64,000 nt of DNA from NCBI RefSeq assembly GCF_002911665.1, contig NZ_MTBP01000002.1:1054001-1118000 (forward strand). The letters are read 5' to 3'. The notes beneath the pieces are model-generated. The model was not told the origin of the DNA. It searched no databases and was given only the letters and a program-made list of their open reading frames with translations. The DNA comes from Actinomadura rubteroloni (GTDB lineage: Bacteria > Actinomycetota > Actinomycetes > Streptosporangiales > Streptosporangiaceae). Position numbers and translations under genes: made by a program. Below, in pieces: positions 51,049-58,913 of the stretch (positions are counted from its first letter, which is position 1; each line of letters starts with the position of its first letter).

Positions 51049-52047
51049 TCAGCGGCCGGTCGACGCGCGGGCGCGCAGCGACGGCTCCCGGACGACCCGG
51101 CGCGTCGCGGGCGTGCCCTCGATCACCTCGACGACGAGCCCGACGGCCGCCTGGACGATCCCGTCGATGTCCCAGTCGACCGTGGTGAGCGGCGGCGTCA
51201 GCAGCGCCGACATCGGGTGCGCGTCGTAGCCACAGACCGCGAGGTCGTCCGGCACGGCGAGGCCGAGGGCGCGCGTGGCGGCGTACACGCCGTAGGCGAT
51301 CACGTCGGAGAAGCAGAACACGGCGGTCGGCCGGTCCGGACGGTCCAGCAGGGCGTGCGCGGCGGCCGTCGCGCCGTCCAGCGCCTGCGGGGCGACCTCC
51401 ACCTCGACCCGCAGGCCGAGCCGCAGCGCCTCGGCGTGGACGTGGACGTCGGCCGGACGGTCCGGCGTGCTCGCCCGCGTCGGGGTGAGGACGCCGATGT
51501 GCCCGTGGCCGAGGTCGCGCAGGTGCTCCAGCGCGAGCGTGACGCCGCGCCGGTTGTCGAACACGACCTCGCCCTGCGCCCGTCCGCCGCGCAGGGAGTC
51601 GCCGATGGAGACGACGGGCACCGCGTCGGCCAGTTCGGCCCACAGGCCCGCGGCCGGGTCGAGGGGTTGGACGATGAGGCCGTCCACCCGCTGGTCGCGC
51701 AGCCGCCGGGCCAGCGCCCGCTCGCGGTCGGGGTCGCCGCCCGCGTCGACGATCAGCGCGTAGCGGTCGCGGGCGAGCAGCGCGCGGCCGATGCCGGTGG
51801 CGAGCGACTGCTGCCAGTAGTCCTCTAACGAGCCGCACAGCAGCCCGACCATGCCGGTGCGCCCGCTGGCGAGCGCGCGGGCGATCGGGTGCGCCTCGTA
51901 GCCGAGTTCCTCGGCCGCCGCGCGGACGCGCTCCTGGGTCTCCTCGGAGGTCTGGATGCCGCGCAGCGCGTACGACACGGCCGCCGGGGAGAGGCCCGTC
52001 GCCTGCGCCACCTCCCGGATCGTCGCCCGCTTCCGCTTGTCCGCCAC
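51049..52047 (-). CDS. LacI family transcriptional regulator
   Basis: 332 residues. HTH at about 8-55 (ATIREVAQATGLSPAAVSYALRGIQTSEETQERV) and a periplasmic-binding-protein-like effector domain (about 65-330, with VDGLIVQPLD, CFSDVIAYGVYAATRALGL, and VCGYDAHPMSALLTPPLTTVDWDIDGIV). GTG at 52047 is chosen where homology begins. It is divergent from the amidohydrolase/dioxygenase pair, with a TGAACC/GGTTCA operator between, and probably represses them. Ligand unknown. Confidence 0.93.
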   Translation of the reverse strand: MADKRKRATIREVAQATGLSPAAVSYALRGIQTSEETQERVRAAAEELGYEAHPIARALASGRTGMVGLLCGSLEDYWQQSLATGIGRALLARDRYALIVDAGGDPDRERALARRLRDQRVDGLIVQPLDPAAGLWAELADAVPVVSIGDSLRGGRAQGEVVFDNRRGVTLALEHLRDLGHGHIGVLTPTRASTPDRPADVHVHAEALRLGLRVEVEVAPQALDGATAAAHALLDRPDRPTAVFCFSDVIAYGVYAATRALGLAVPDDLAVCGYDAHPMSALLTPPLTTVDWDIDGIVQAAVGLVVEVIEGTPATRRVVREPSLRARASTGR

Positions 52048-52079
52048 GGTCCCCACATTAGGCGCCGCCTCCGACGCTT

Positions 52080-52134
52080 TTGATATTTCCAACTTGAATG
52101 GTAGGCTTTTGAAGCGGTTCACTGAACCGGTTCA
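52080..52134 (+). promoter_or_regulatory. Promoter and LacI operator
   Basis: TTGATA (52080-52085) and TAGGCT (52102-52107), 16 bp apart, form a good promoter for the amidohydrolase gene. Just downstream is the palindrome TGAACCGGTTCA (52123-52134), centred on CG as LacI sites are, preceded by another GGTTCA half site (52116-52121) that pairs with TGAACC to make overlapping inverted repeats. Confidence 0.7.
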
Positions 52135-52162
52135 CCGCGACGTCCGGCGAAGGGGGTGCAGC

Positions 52163-53095
52163 ATGTCCGGAACCCGGGATGCGGACGGCCCGCAGGCCGT
52201 CGACGTCCACCAGCACCTCTGGAGCCCCGCGTTCCTCGCCGCCCTCCGCGCCCGCTCCACTCCGCCTTACCTCAAGGAGTGGACTCTCTATCTCGACGGT
52301 GAGCCGCCCTTCACTGTTCACCCCGGGGACCACGACGTCGCGGCCCGCGCCGAGCTGGCCCGCGCCGACGGCCTCGGCCGCGCGCTCATCTCGCTGTCCA
52401 CCCCGCTCGGCATCGAGGCGCTGCCGCCCGGCGAGGCCCGTCCGCTGCTGGACGCCTACCACGAGGGCGCCGCCGCGCTGCCCGCGCCGTTCGGCGCCTG
52501 GGCCGCCGCGAACGTCCGCACCGTCGACGCCGACGCGACCGCCGAAGCCCTCGACCAGGGCTTCGTAGGCCTCCAGCTCCCCGCCACCGCGCTCGGGAGC
52601 CCGGACGGCCTCGCCCGCTGCGCGCCCCTGCTCGACCTGCTCGAAGACCGGGACCTGCCGCTGTTCGTCCACCCCGGGCCCGCCGCGCCCGCCGGGGACG
52701 TGCCCGGCTGGTGGCCCGCGCTCGTCCCGTACGTCCAGCAGATGCACGCGTCCTGGTACGCGTTCCGCGCGTTCGGCCGCCCCCGCCACCCCCGCCTGCG
52801 CGTCTGCTTCGCCATGCTCGCCGGGCTCGCCCCGCTGCACGGCGAGCGGCTGACCGCGCGCGGCGGCGGACGCGGCGCGGTCGACCCCGACGCGTTCCTG
52901 GAGACCTCGTCCTACGGCCCGAAGGCGGCCGACGCGACCGTCCGCGCGCTCGGCGTGGACGTCGTCGTGCACGGCACCGACCGGCCCTACGCGGGACCCC
53001 GCGACCTCGCGCTCGGCGAGGCCGCACAGCACGGGTTCCGCGTGTCCAATCCGCACCGCCTGCTCACCGGAGAGGAGCGAACCCATGCCGCGTGA
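52163..53095 (+). CDS. Metal-dependent amidohydrolase (amidohydrolase_2, TIM barrel)
   Basis: 310 residues. VDVHQHLWSP at about residues 13-22 gives the metal-binding HxH, with HPGP near 172, a Glu in FLETSSYGPKA and the Asp of HGTDRPYAGP near the end. These suit the amidohydrolase_2 (PF04909) branch, which includes decarboxylases and lactonases; the substrate is unclear. AAGGGGGTG precedes the ATG. It overlaps the cupin gene by 11 bp, so the two probably act on one substrate. Confidence 0.85.
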   Translation: MSGTRDADGPQAVDVHQHLWSPAFLAALRARSTPPYLKEWTLYLDGEPPFTVHPGDHDVAARAELARADGLGRALISLSTPLGIEALPPGEARPLLDAYHEGAAALPAPFGAWAAANVRTVDADATAEALDQGFVGLQLPATALGSPDGLARCAPLLDLLEDRDLPLFVHPGPAAPAGDVPGWWPALVPYVQQMHASWYAFRAFGRPRHPRLRVCFAMLAGLAPLHGERLTARGGGRGAVDPDAFLETSSYGPKAADATVRALGVDVVVHGTDRPYAGPRDLALGEAAQHGFRVSNPHRLLTGEERTHAA

Positions 53096-53651
53096 CCTGC
53101 TCGACCACGCCGTTCCAGCGATCGGTGGCGGTTCGTGTCTGGACGGCCTGCCCGCGCGCGTCCTGGACCGGGACGAGCTGCGGGAGCTGGTGGACCGCCT
53201 GGCCGACGAGCCGGGCGTCTGGCGCCAGCACGTCGCGTTCTCCGACGACGAGCGCCACTACGCGTCGCTGTACCGGGACGAGTTCGTGGACGTCTGGCTC
53301 CTGTGCTGGACGCCCGAGAACGACACCGGCTGGCACGACCACGACGTCTCGTCCGGGGCCGTCCGCGTCGTGCAGGGCGCGCTGGAGGAGAACAACCCGC
53401 GCATCGGCGGCGACCACCTGACGACTCGCGTCGGCGAGGGGACGTCGTTCGGCTTCGGCCCGGACCACATCCACCGGCTCGTCGGCGCGGCGAACGCGAG
53501 CGTGTCCATCCACGCCTACTCGCCGCCGCTGTGGCGCCTCGGCCAGTACTCGGTGAGCCCGTCGGGCGTGATGCGGCGCGTGTCGGTCAGCTACGCCGAC
53601 GAACTGCGCCCCCTGGACGACCCTGCGAACGACCCGGAGCCCGCCGGGTGA
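53085..53651 (+). CDS. Cysteine dioxygenase-like cupin protein
   Basis: 188 residues of the cysteine dioxygenase type I-like cupin group. Iron ligands are visible at H84 and H86 (GWHDHDVSSGAV) and H130 (or H128; GPDHIHRL). In characterised bacterial thiol dioxygenases, the substrate may be cysteine, 3-mercaptopropionate or other thiols; here it is unknown. The overlap with the amidohydrolase gene suggests a two-step path that ends in a sulfinate or another oxidised product. A strong terminator follows. Confidence 0.85.
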   Translation: MPRDLLDHAVPAIGGGSCLDGLPARVLDRDELRELVDRLADEPGVWRQHVAFSDDERHYASLYRDEFVDVWLLCWTPENDTGWHDHDVSSGAVRVVQGALEENNPRIGGDHLTTRVGEGTSFGFGPDHIHRLVGAANASVSIHAYSPPLWRLGQYSVSPSGVMRRVSVSYADELRPLDDPANDPEPAG

Positions 53652-53652
53652 C

Positions 53653-53695
53653 CCGCCGGGCTCCGCCCCCTGCGATCCGGGGCGGAGCCCGGCGG
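53653..53695. terminator. Strong hairpin terminator after the dioxygenase gene
   Basis: Perfect 17-bp stem (CCGCCGGGCTCCGCCCC / GGGGCGGAGCCCGGCGG) with a 9-nt loop, directly after the stop codon. Confidence 0.85.
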
Positions 53696-53776
53696 ATCGG
53701 CACATCGTGAACGTTCCGCCACAGTAGGATTCGGCTCAGCATTTCCCCCCGAAACCACCCCGGCGGAGTCCCCCAG

Positions 53777-54526
53777 ATGCGTTCTCGCCGCGCGCGCCGT
53801 GCCGCCGCGTTCGCCGCCCTGTGCGCGGCCCTCCCGCTGACCGGCTGCTCGGCGTTCAGCACCGACGTGCGCGGCGGCGCCGAGCCGGCCGCGGTCAGCC
53901 CGGCCCCGGCGGCCGCGGCCCCGGTGGTGATGTTCTTCGGCGACTCCTACACGGTCGGGAAGAAGGGGACGCTCCCGGAGAACACCTACGCGGCGGCGAC
54001 CGCGCGGCTGCTCGGCTGGCAGGTCGTGCTGGCCGGACGCGCCGGGACGGGCTTCGTCTCGACCGGCACCGGCACGGTCGCGTTCCGGCCGCTGTTCGAG
54101 AGCCAGCTCGGCTGGCGGCCCGCGCCGGACCTGCTGATCATCTCCGGCGGGCACAACGACGCCAGGTTCCCGCCGCAGAAGGTCGCGGCGGCGGCCCGCG
54201 ACCTGCTCGACCTCGCCGCGCGGCGCTGGCCGGGGACGCGGCGGCTGCTCATCGGCCCGCTGTGGGGCAACGGGTCGCCGCCGCCGGACGCGCTGGCCGT
54301 CCGGGACGCCCTGGCGCTCACCGCCGAACAATCGAAGATCCCGTTCGTGGACCCCATCTCCGAGGGCTGGATCACCGGCGACCACGGCGACGGGACGGGC
54401 AACGCGCCGCGCTACATCCTGCCCGACGGCACGCACCCGACCGTGGCGGGCGGCCGGTACGTGGCCGCCCGCCTCGTCCAGGACCTGCGCCGGCTGGGGC
54501 TCACCCACCCGGTGCGGGGCCGCTGA
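53777..54526 (+). CDS. SGNH/GDSL hydrolase lipoprotein
   Basis: 249 residues. A lipobox PLTGC at C24 marks a lipoprotein. The mature chain is an SGNH hydrolase: block I FFGDSYTVG (catalytic Ser), block III GGHND, block V DGTHPT (Asp and His). It probably removes acyl or acetyl groups from a surface polymer or lipid; the substrate is not known. CGGAG lies upstream of the ATG, about nine bases away. It converges on egtD with only 10 bp between stop codons. Confidence 0.9.
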   Translation: MRSRRARRAAAFAALCAALPLTGCSAFSTDVRGGAEPAAVSPAPAAAAPVVMFFGDSYTVGKKGTLPENTYAAATARLLGWQVVLAGRAGTGFVSTGTGTVAFRPLFESQLGWRPAPDLLIISGGHNDARFPPQKVAAAARDLLDLAARRWPGTRRLLIGPLWGNGSPPPDALAVRDALALTAEQSKIPFVDPISEGWITGDHGDGTGNAPRYILPDGTHPTVAGGRYVAARLVQDLRRLGLTHPVRGR

Positions 54527-54536
54527 ACGCCGCCGG

Positions 54537-55487
54537 TCAGGCCGGACGGGAGAGGCTGAGCGAGAAGTCGCCCGCCGCGTCCGTCCAGAACTCGGCGAGC
54601 GCGAGGCCCGCGGCCGCCAGCTCGGCGGCCAGCCGCTCCCGGCGGAACTTCGCCGAGATCTCGGTGCGCATCTCCTCGCCGCGCGCGAACCGGACGGCGA
54701 GGTCGAGCGCCGGGATCCGGACGTCCTGGTCCCGCCGCGAGCGCAGCCACATCTCGATCTGCTCCTCCCCGGCGTTCCACTTCGCGACGTGGTCGAACGC
54801 GTCCGGGTCGAAGTCGGCCCCGAGTTCCCGGTCGATGACCCGCAGGACGTTGCGGTTGAACTCGGCGGTGACCCCGGCCGCGTCGTCGTAGGCGGCGACG
54901 AGCCGGTCGGCGTCCTTGACCAGGTCGGTGCCGAGCAGCAGCGCGTCATCTGGACCCATCGTGGCGCGCAGGCCGCCGAGGAAGGAGATCCGCGCGTCGG
55001 ACGGCATGTTCCCGAGCGTCCCGCCGAGGAAGGCGATGAGCCGCCGGTCGCCCGTCGGCAGCAGCGTCAGGTGCCGTTCGTAGTCGGCGACGACGGGCCG
55101 GACGGTCAGCGCCGGATGGTCGGCGGCGATCTTCCCGGCCGCGTCGGCGAGGAAGTCCCCGCTGACGTCCACCGGGACGTACGTGCGCAGCGCCGGGGCC
55201 AGCGCGTCCAGCAGGATCCGGGTCTTCTCCCCCGAGCCCGCGCCCAGCTCCAGCAGCGTCGCCGCGCCCGTCGCGGCGGCGATGTCGGCGGCGCGGGCGG
55301 TCAGGATCTCGCGCTCGCGGCGCGTCGGGTAGTACTCGGGCAGCTCGGTGATCTTCTCGAACAGCGCGCTGCCGCGCTCGTCGTAGAACCACTTGGGCGG
55401 CAGCGTCTTCGGGTCGGCGGTGAGGCCGGCCCGGACGTCGCGGCGCAACGCGGCGGCGAGGTCGTCGTCGGTCAGGAAGCGGTCCAC
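54537..55487 (-). CDS. egtD: L-histidine N-alpha-methyltransferase
   Basis: 316 residues. Trimethylates histidine to hercynine with SAM, the first committed step to ergothioneine. Motifs: PKTLPPKWFYDERGSALFEKIT and PEYYPTRREREIL (histidine-binding), LLELGAGSGEKTRILL (SAM site), FLGGTLGNM and the C-terminal SAKFRRERLAAEL. GTG at 55487 follows GAAGGAG by about four bases and overlaps the egtC stop by 16 bp. It is the last gene of the operon. Confidence 0.96.
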   Translation of the reverse strand: MDRFLTDDDLAAALRRDVRAGLTADPKTLPPKWFYDERGSALFEKITELPEYYPTRREREILTARAADIAAATGAATLLELGAGSGEKTRILLDALAPALRTYVPVDVSGDFLADAAGKIAADHPALTVRPVVADYERHLTLLPTGDRRLIAFLGGTLGNMPSDARISFLGGLRATMGPDDALLLGTDLVKDADRLVAAYDDAAGVTAEFNRNVLRVIDRELGADFDPDAFDHVAKWNAGEEQIEMWLRSRRDQDVRIPALDLAVRFARGEEMRTEISAKFRRERLAAELAAAGLALAEFWTDAAGDFSLSLSRPA

Positions 55488-56230
55488 GTGTCTCCTTCGA
55501 GTGGGGTGGTCTCGGCGCCCGAGGCGGTCGCGCGCACGAGCGCGCGGTCGGGGACGGGGCGCCAGCCGGGGGCGCCGTCGGTCGGCTCGGAGGCGATCTC
55601 GACGGCGCCCGGCGTCTCCCGGACGAACAGCGAGTCGCCACAGGTCGTCGCGGCGAGCGCGGTGCCGTCGGCGGCGAGCAGGTTGTACCGGCCGCCGGTG
55701 AGGCCGGTGACGGTCCGGACGACCTCGGCGAGCCCGGTCCCGAGGTCGGCGCCGTCCGCCCAGTAGCGCGCGGCGAGGGCGAACAGCAGGGCGGAGTCGA
55801 CGGGCGCGCGGGCGTCGGGCTCGGCGGGGCCGCCCGCGGCGAGTTCGCGGAGCTTGCCCTCGACGTCGGCGAAGCCCTGGACGATCCCGTTGTGGCTGAA
55901 CAGCCGCGTCCCGGCCCGGAACGGCTGGGCGCAGCTCTCGTCCACCGGGAACCCGACGGTCGCCGAGCGGACGGCCGCGACCGCGCAGCCCGTCGCGACC
56001 GAACCGGCGATCTCCCGGAACGAGACGTCCGTCCACAGCGGGTCGCGCCGCCGGAACCGCGACGGAGTAGGCCCGTCGCCGTACCAGCCGACGCCGAACC
56101 CGTCCGCGTTGAGCACGTTGCCGACGTTCATCCGGGGCGCGTACGACTGGTGCTCCAGCGAGTGGTCGCCGTCGTGCACCAGGGACCGCAGCGTGCGGGG
56201 CGGGCCGACGTAGGCGAGGTGGCGGCACAT
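55472..56230 (-). CDS. egtC: Ergothioneine glutamine amidotransferase
   Basis: 252 residues, class II glutamine amidotransferase fold with the N-terminal nucleophile at C2 (MCRHLAYVG). Removes glutamate from the gamma-glutamyl-hercynyl-cysteine sulfoxide made by EgtB. Other visible segments: NVLNADGFGVGWYG, FSHNGIVQGFADVEGKLREL, and VDSALLFAL. ATG overlaps the egtB stop (TGATG). Confidence 0.95.
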   Translation of the reverse strand: MCRHLAYVGPPRTLRSLVHDGDHSLEHQSYAPRMNVGNVLNADGFGVGWYGDGPTPSRFRRRDPLWTDVSFREIAGSVATGCAVAAVRSATVGFPVDESCAQPFRAGTRLFSHNGIVQGFADVEGKLRELAAGGPAEPDARAPVDSALLFALAARYWADGADLGTGLAEVVRTVTGLTGGRYNLLAADGTALAATTCGDSLFVRETPGAVEIASEPTDGAPGWRPVPDRALVRATASGAETTPLEGDTWTAS

Positions 56231-57537
56231 CAGCGGGCGTCCCGCGCCGTGCGGAAGCCGGTGAAGATCTGGCGGCGGATCGGGTAGTCCCAGTTCCGGA
56301 ACGTCGTCCGGACGGCCACCGGGTGCGTCGCCCACGACCCGCCGCGCAGCACCTTGTACTCGGGGCCGAAGAACACCTCCGAGTACTCCTTGTACGGGAA
56401 CGTCCGGAAGCCGGGGTAGCCGTGGAAGTCCGAGGACGTCCACTCCCAGACGTCGCCGACCATCCGCCGCGCCCCGTACGCCGACGCGCCCTCGGCGTAG
56501 GCGCCCGCCCGCGACGGCCGCAGCGCCCGCTGGCCGAGGTTCGCCCGGCCCTCCTCGTAGGCGTCGCCCCACGGGTAGCGGCGCGACCGCGCGGCCTCGG
56601 GGTCCCACGCGGCGGCCTTCTCCCACTCGGCCTCGGTCGGCAGCCGGCGGCCCGCCCAGCGCGCGTAGGCGTCCGCCTCGTACCAGCAGACGTGCTGGAC
56701 GGGCTCGTCCGCCGGGACGGGCTCGACGCGGCCGAACCGGCGGCGCGTCCAGGCGCCGTCCTCGCGCGTCCAGAACGCGGGCGCCCGCTTGCCGGACGAG
56801 TGCCGCCACTCCCAGCCGCGCGGGTCCCACCAGCGCGGGTCGTCGTAGCCGCCGTCGTCGATGAACGCCTGGTAGGCGGCGTTGCTGACGGGTTCGACGT
56901 CTAGGTGGTAAGCGGGGAGGTCCACGATGTGGCCGGGACGTTCGTTGTCGTAGGCCCACGGATCGTCCGAGACGCCCATCGTGAACGGCCCGGCGGGGAT
57001 CAGGACCTCGTTGGCCGGGGCCGGCGCGCAGGGCGCCGCCGGGACGGCGTCCTCCAGCAGCGCCGCGCCCTCGGCCCGGAGCTGGTGGGTGGCGAGCATC
57101 GTCTCGTCGTGCTGGTGCTCGTGCTGCACGACCATCCCGTAGACGAACCCGCCCGCCGTCAGCGGGTCGGGGGTGTCGAACCGGGCGCTCTCCAGCGTGT
57201 CCAGCACCCGCGCGCGGACGGTCTCGATGTACGCGCGGGCCTCGCGCGGCGGCAGCAGCGGCAGCGAAGGACGCTCGGCGCGCGGGTGCTCGAACGCGTC
57301 GTACAGGCCGTCGATCTCGGGGCGCAGCGCGTCCGCGCCCGCCGCCGCGCGCAGCAGCCACAGCTCCTCGTAGTTGCCGACGTGCGCGAGGTCCCAGACG
57401 AGCGGGGACATCAGCGGCGACACCTGCGCGGTGAGCGCGGCGTCGTCCAGCACCTCGGTGGTCAAGCCGAGGCTGCGGTCGCGCACGGCGCCCAGTTCCG
57501 CGGCGATGCGCTCTTTCAGGGCGTGGTCGTCGGTCAC
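56230..57537 (-). CDS. egtB: Ergothioneine sulfoxide synthase
   Basis: 435 residues. An N-terminal DinB-like helical bundle with iron ligands H52 (DLAHVGNYE), H139 and H143 (QHEHQHDETML), joined to a formylglycine-generating-enzyme/C-type lectin domain (about 195-430, with PTEAEWEKAA, GDVWEWTSSDFHGYPGF and the final GFRTARD). Forms the C-S bond between hercynine and gamma-glutamylcysteine using O2. GTG at 57537 overlaps the egtA stop (GTGA). Confidence 0.96.
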   Translation of the reverse strand: MTDDHALKERIAAELGAVRDRSLGLTTEVLDDAALTAQVSPLMSPLVWDLAHVGNYEELWLLRAAAGADALRPEIDGLYDAFEHPRAERPSLPLLPPREARAYIETVRARVLDTLESARFDTPDPLTAGGFVYGMVVQHEHQHDETMLATHQLRAEGAALLEDAVPAAPCAPAPANEVLIPAGPFTMGVSDDPWAYDNERPGHIVDLPAYHLDVEPVSNAAYQAFIDDGGYDDPRWWDPRGWEWRHSSGKRAPAFWTREDGAWTRRRFGRVEPVPADEPVQHVCWYEADAYARWAGRRLPTEAEWEKAAAWDPEAARSRRYPWGDAYEEGRANLGQRALRPSRAGAYAEGASAYGARRMVGDVWEWTSSDFHGYPGFRTFPYKEYSEVFFGPEYKVLRGGSWATHPVAVRTTFRNWDYPIRRQIFTGFRTARDAR

Positions 57538-58733
57538 GACACGGCCTCCCGGGGGTTCAGGGCGCCGAGCGCGTCATCGGCGGGACAGCGGCCCCGGTCG
57601 ACGTAGCGCTCGGCGTATTCGGCGACGAGCGGGCGCAGCGCGTCCGCGCCGAGGCGGGGCAGGGCGTCCAGCGCGGCGGCCAGGCAGGCGCGGGCGGCGG
57701 CGGCCAGCGGGGCGTCGCCGAGCGCGTCCCTGGCGGCCTCCTCCCACCGGTCCCGGACGGGCTCGACGGCGGCCTCGGCGACCGCCGACGCGACCGGGTC
57801 GTCCAGCAGCGCGGTCGCGACCGCCACCGGGACGGGCCAGTACCGCACCGGCAGCGCGTCGATCATCCGCAGCTCCAGCCAGCCGCGCGGCCGGACGGGC
57901 GGGAACAGCGTGGACAGGTGGTAGACGAGGTCGTCCAGCGTCGGCTCGCCCTTGGCCAGCCACTCGCCGAACGTCATGCCGGGGTCGGCGACCCAGTCGC
58001 CCGCGTCGGTGTGGACGACCATGACGCGGGCGTCCAGCGCGTAGCGGGTCCAGGACTCCTCGGGCTCCTCGCCGTCGCGCAGGACGGGCAGGGTCCGGCT
58101 CGGGTCCAGAGCGTTCCAGACGCTCTGCCGGGTGGACCGCAGGCCCGTCCGGCGCCCCCCGCGGACCGGGGAGTTGGCGAACGCGGCGACCAGGACCGGG
58201 CCGAGCGCGTGCGCGAGCCGCCAGCGCCGGGCCGCGTCGGCGGCGTCCGCGCCGATGTCGACGCACACCTGGACGGACGCGGTCGTGCACATCATCGCGA
58301 GGCCCGCGTCCTCGAACCCGCCCGCGACGAAATAATCGCGCATGCAGTGATAACGGGGATGCTCGGCCTGGAACACCGGGCCGCGCACCGGATCGACCCC
58401 GTACCCGGCGAGCGCGAGCCCGGCGGGGGCCAGGGTCTCGCGCAGGAACGTCACGTCGCTCGACAGCGCCGCGTGCAGGTCGCCGAGGCTCGGGAACGGG
58501 GCGGAACTCAGTTCCACCTGCCCGCCCGGCTCGTAGGTGACCGCGCTGCCGCCCGGCGGGGTGCCCGCCGCCGCGATCAGCGCGCGGACCCCGGCCGCGT
58601 CCACGCGGGCCGCCGGGTCGTCCACGGCGCGGACGAGCCATTCGGTCTCCGCGCCGACCGTCCCGGGCGGCCCCTTCTTGAAACAAACACCGCATATGTA
58701 CTGGTAGACACCGTCCACCGTCAGTCGGCTCAT
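57534..58733 (-). CDS. egtA: Glutamate-cysteine ligase
   Basis: 399 residues of the glutamate-cysteine ligase (GCS2) family in the EgtA branch: VGAETEWLVRAVD opens the ATP/glutamate site, then TYEPGGQVELSSAPFPSLGDL, CMRDYFVAGGFEDAGLAMMCTTASVQVCVDIG in parts, and ELRMIDALPVRYW. It makes gamma-glutamylcysteine for EgtB. ATG at 58733 has GGAGGAGG six bases upstream, itself inside a hairpin. First gene of egtABCD; no egtE (the final lyase) is in the window. Confidence 0.94.
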   Translation of the reverse strand: MSRLTVDGVYQYICGVCFKKGPPGTVGAETEWLVRAVDDPAARVDAAGVRALIAAAGTPPGGSAVTYEPGGQVELSSAPFPSLGDLHAALSSDVTFLRETLAPAGLALAGYGVDPVRGPVFQAEHPRYHCMRDYFVAGGFEDAGLAMMCTTASVQVCVDIGADAADAARRWRLAHALGPVLVAAFANSPVRGGRRTGLRSTRQSVWNALDPSRTLPVLRDGEEPEESWTRYALDARVMVVHTDAGDWVADPGMTFGEWLAKGEPTLDDLVYHLSTLFPPVRPRGWLELRMIDALPVRYWPVPVAVATALLDDPVASAVAEAAVEPVRDRWEEAARDALGDAPLAAAARACLAAALDALPRLGADALRPLVAEYAERYVDRGRCPADDALGALNPREAVS

Positions 58734-58740
58734 CGCATCC

Positions 58741-58760
58741 CTCCTCCAACGAGGGAGGAG
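58741..58760 (-). promoter_or_regulatory. Hairpin covering the egtA ribosome-binding site
   Basis: On the egtA mRNA CTCCTCC is followed by a 6-nt loop and GGAGGAG, which is the Shine-Dalgarno sequence 8 nt upstream of the ATG. The 7-bp stem would hide the ribosome-binding site. An additional CTTGTC / GACAAG inverted repeat (58793-58817) lies further upstream in the leader. Confidence 0.65.
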
Positions 58761-58845
58761 CCTTCCCCGCTGAACCGCATCAGGAATCACGACTTGTCAT
58801 GAAACTTCAAAGACAAGCGGGAACCCTGGGACGGGGTTCTCAGAC

Positions 58846-58874
58846 TTGACCCTGTCCGTTAGAGTCCGCGATAC
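58846..58874 (+). promoter_or_regulatory. Promoter for the sigma-factor gene
   Basis: TTGACC and CGATAC are 17 bp apart; the -10 box is off-consensus. Predicted start near 58881, giving a 30-nt leader with GGAGG at 58905 before the ATG at 58914. Confidence 0.45.
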
Positions 58875-58913
58875 CCAGCAGTTTCACCCGCCGGAACGCA
58901 GCACGGAGGCCAC

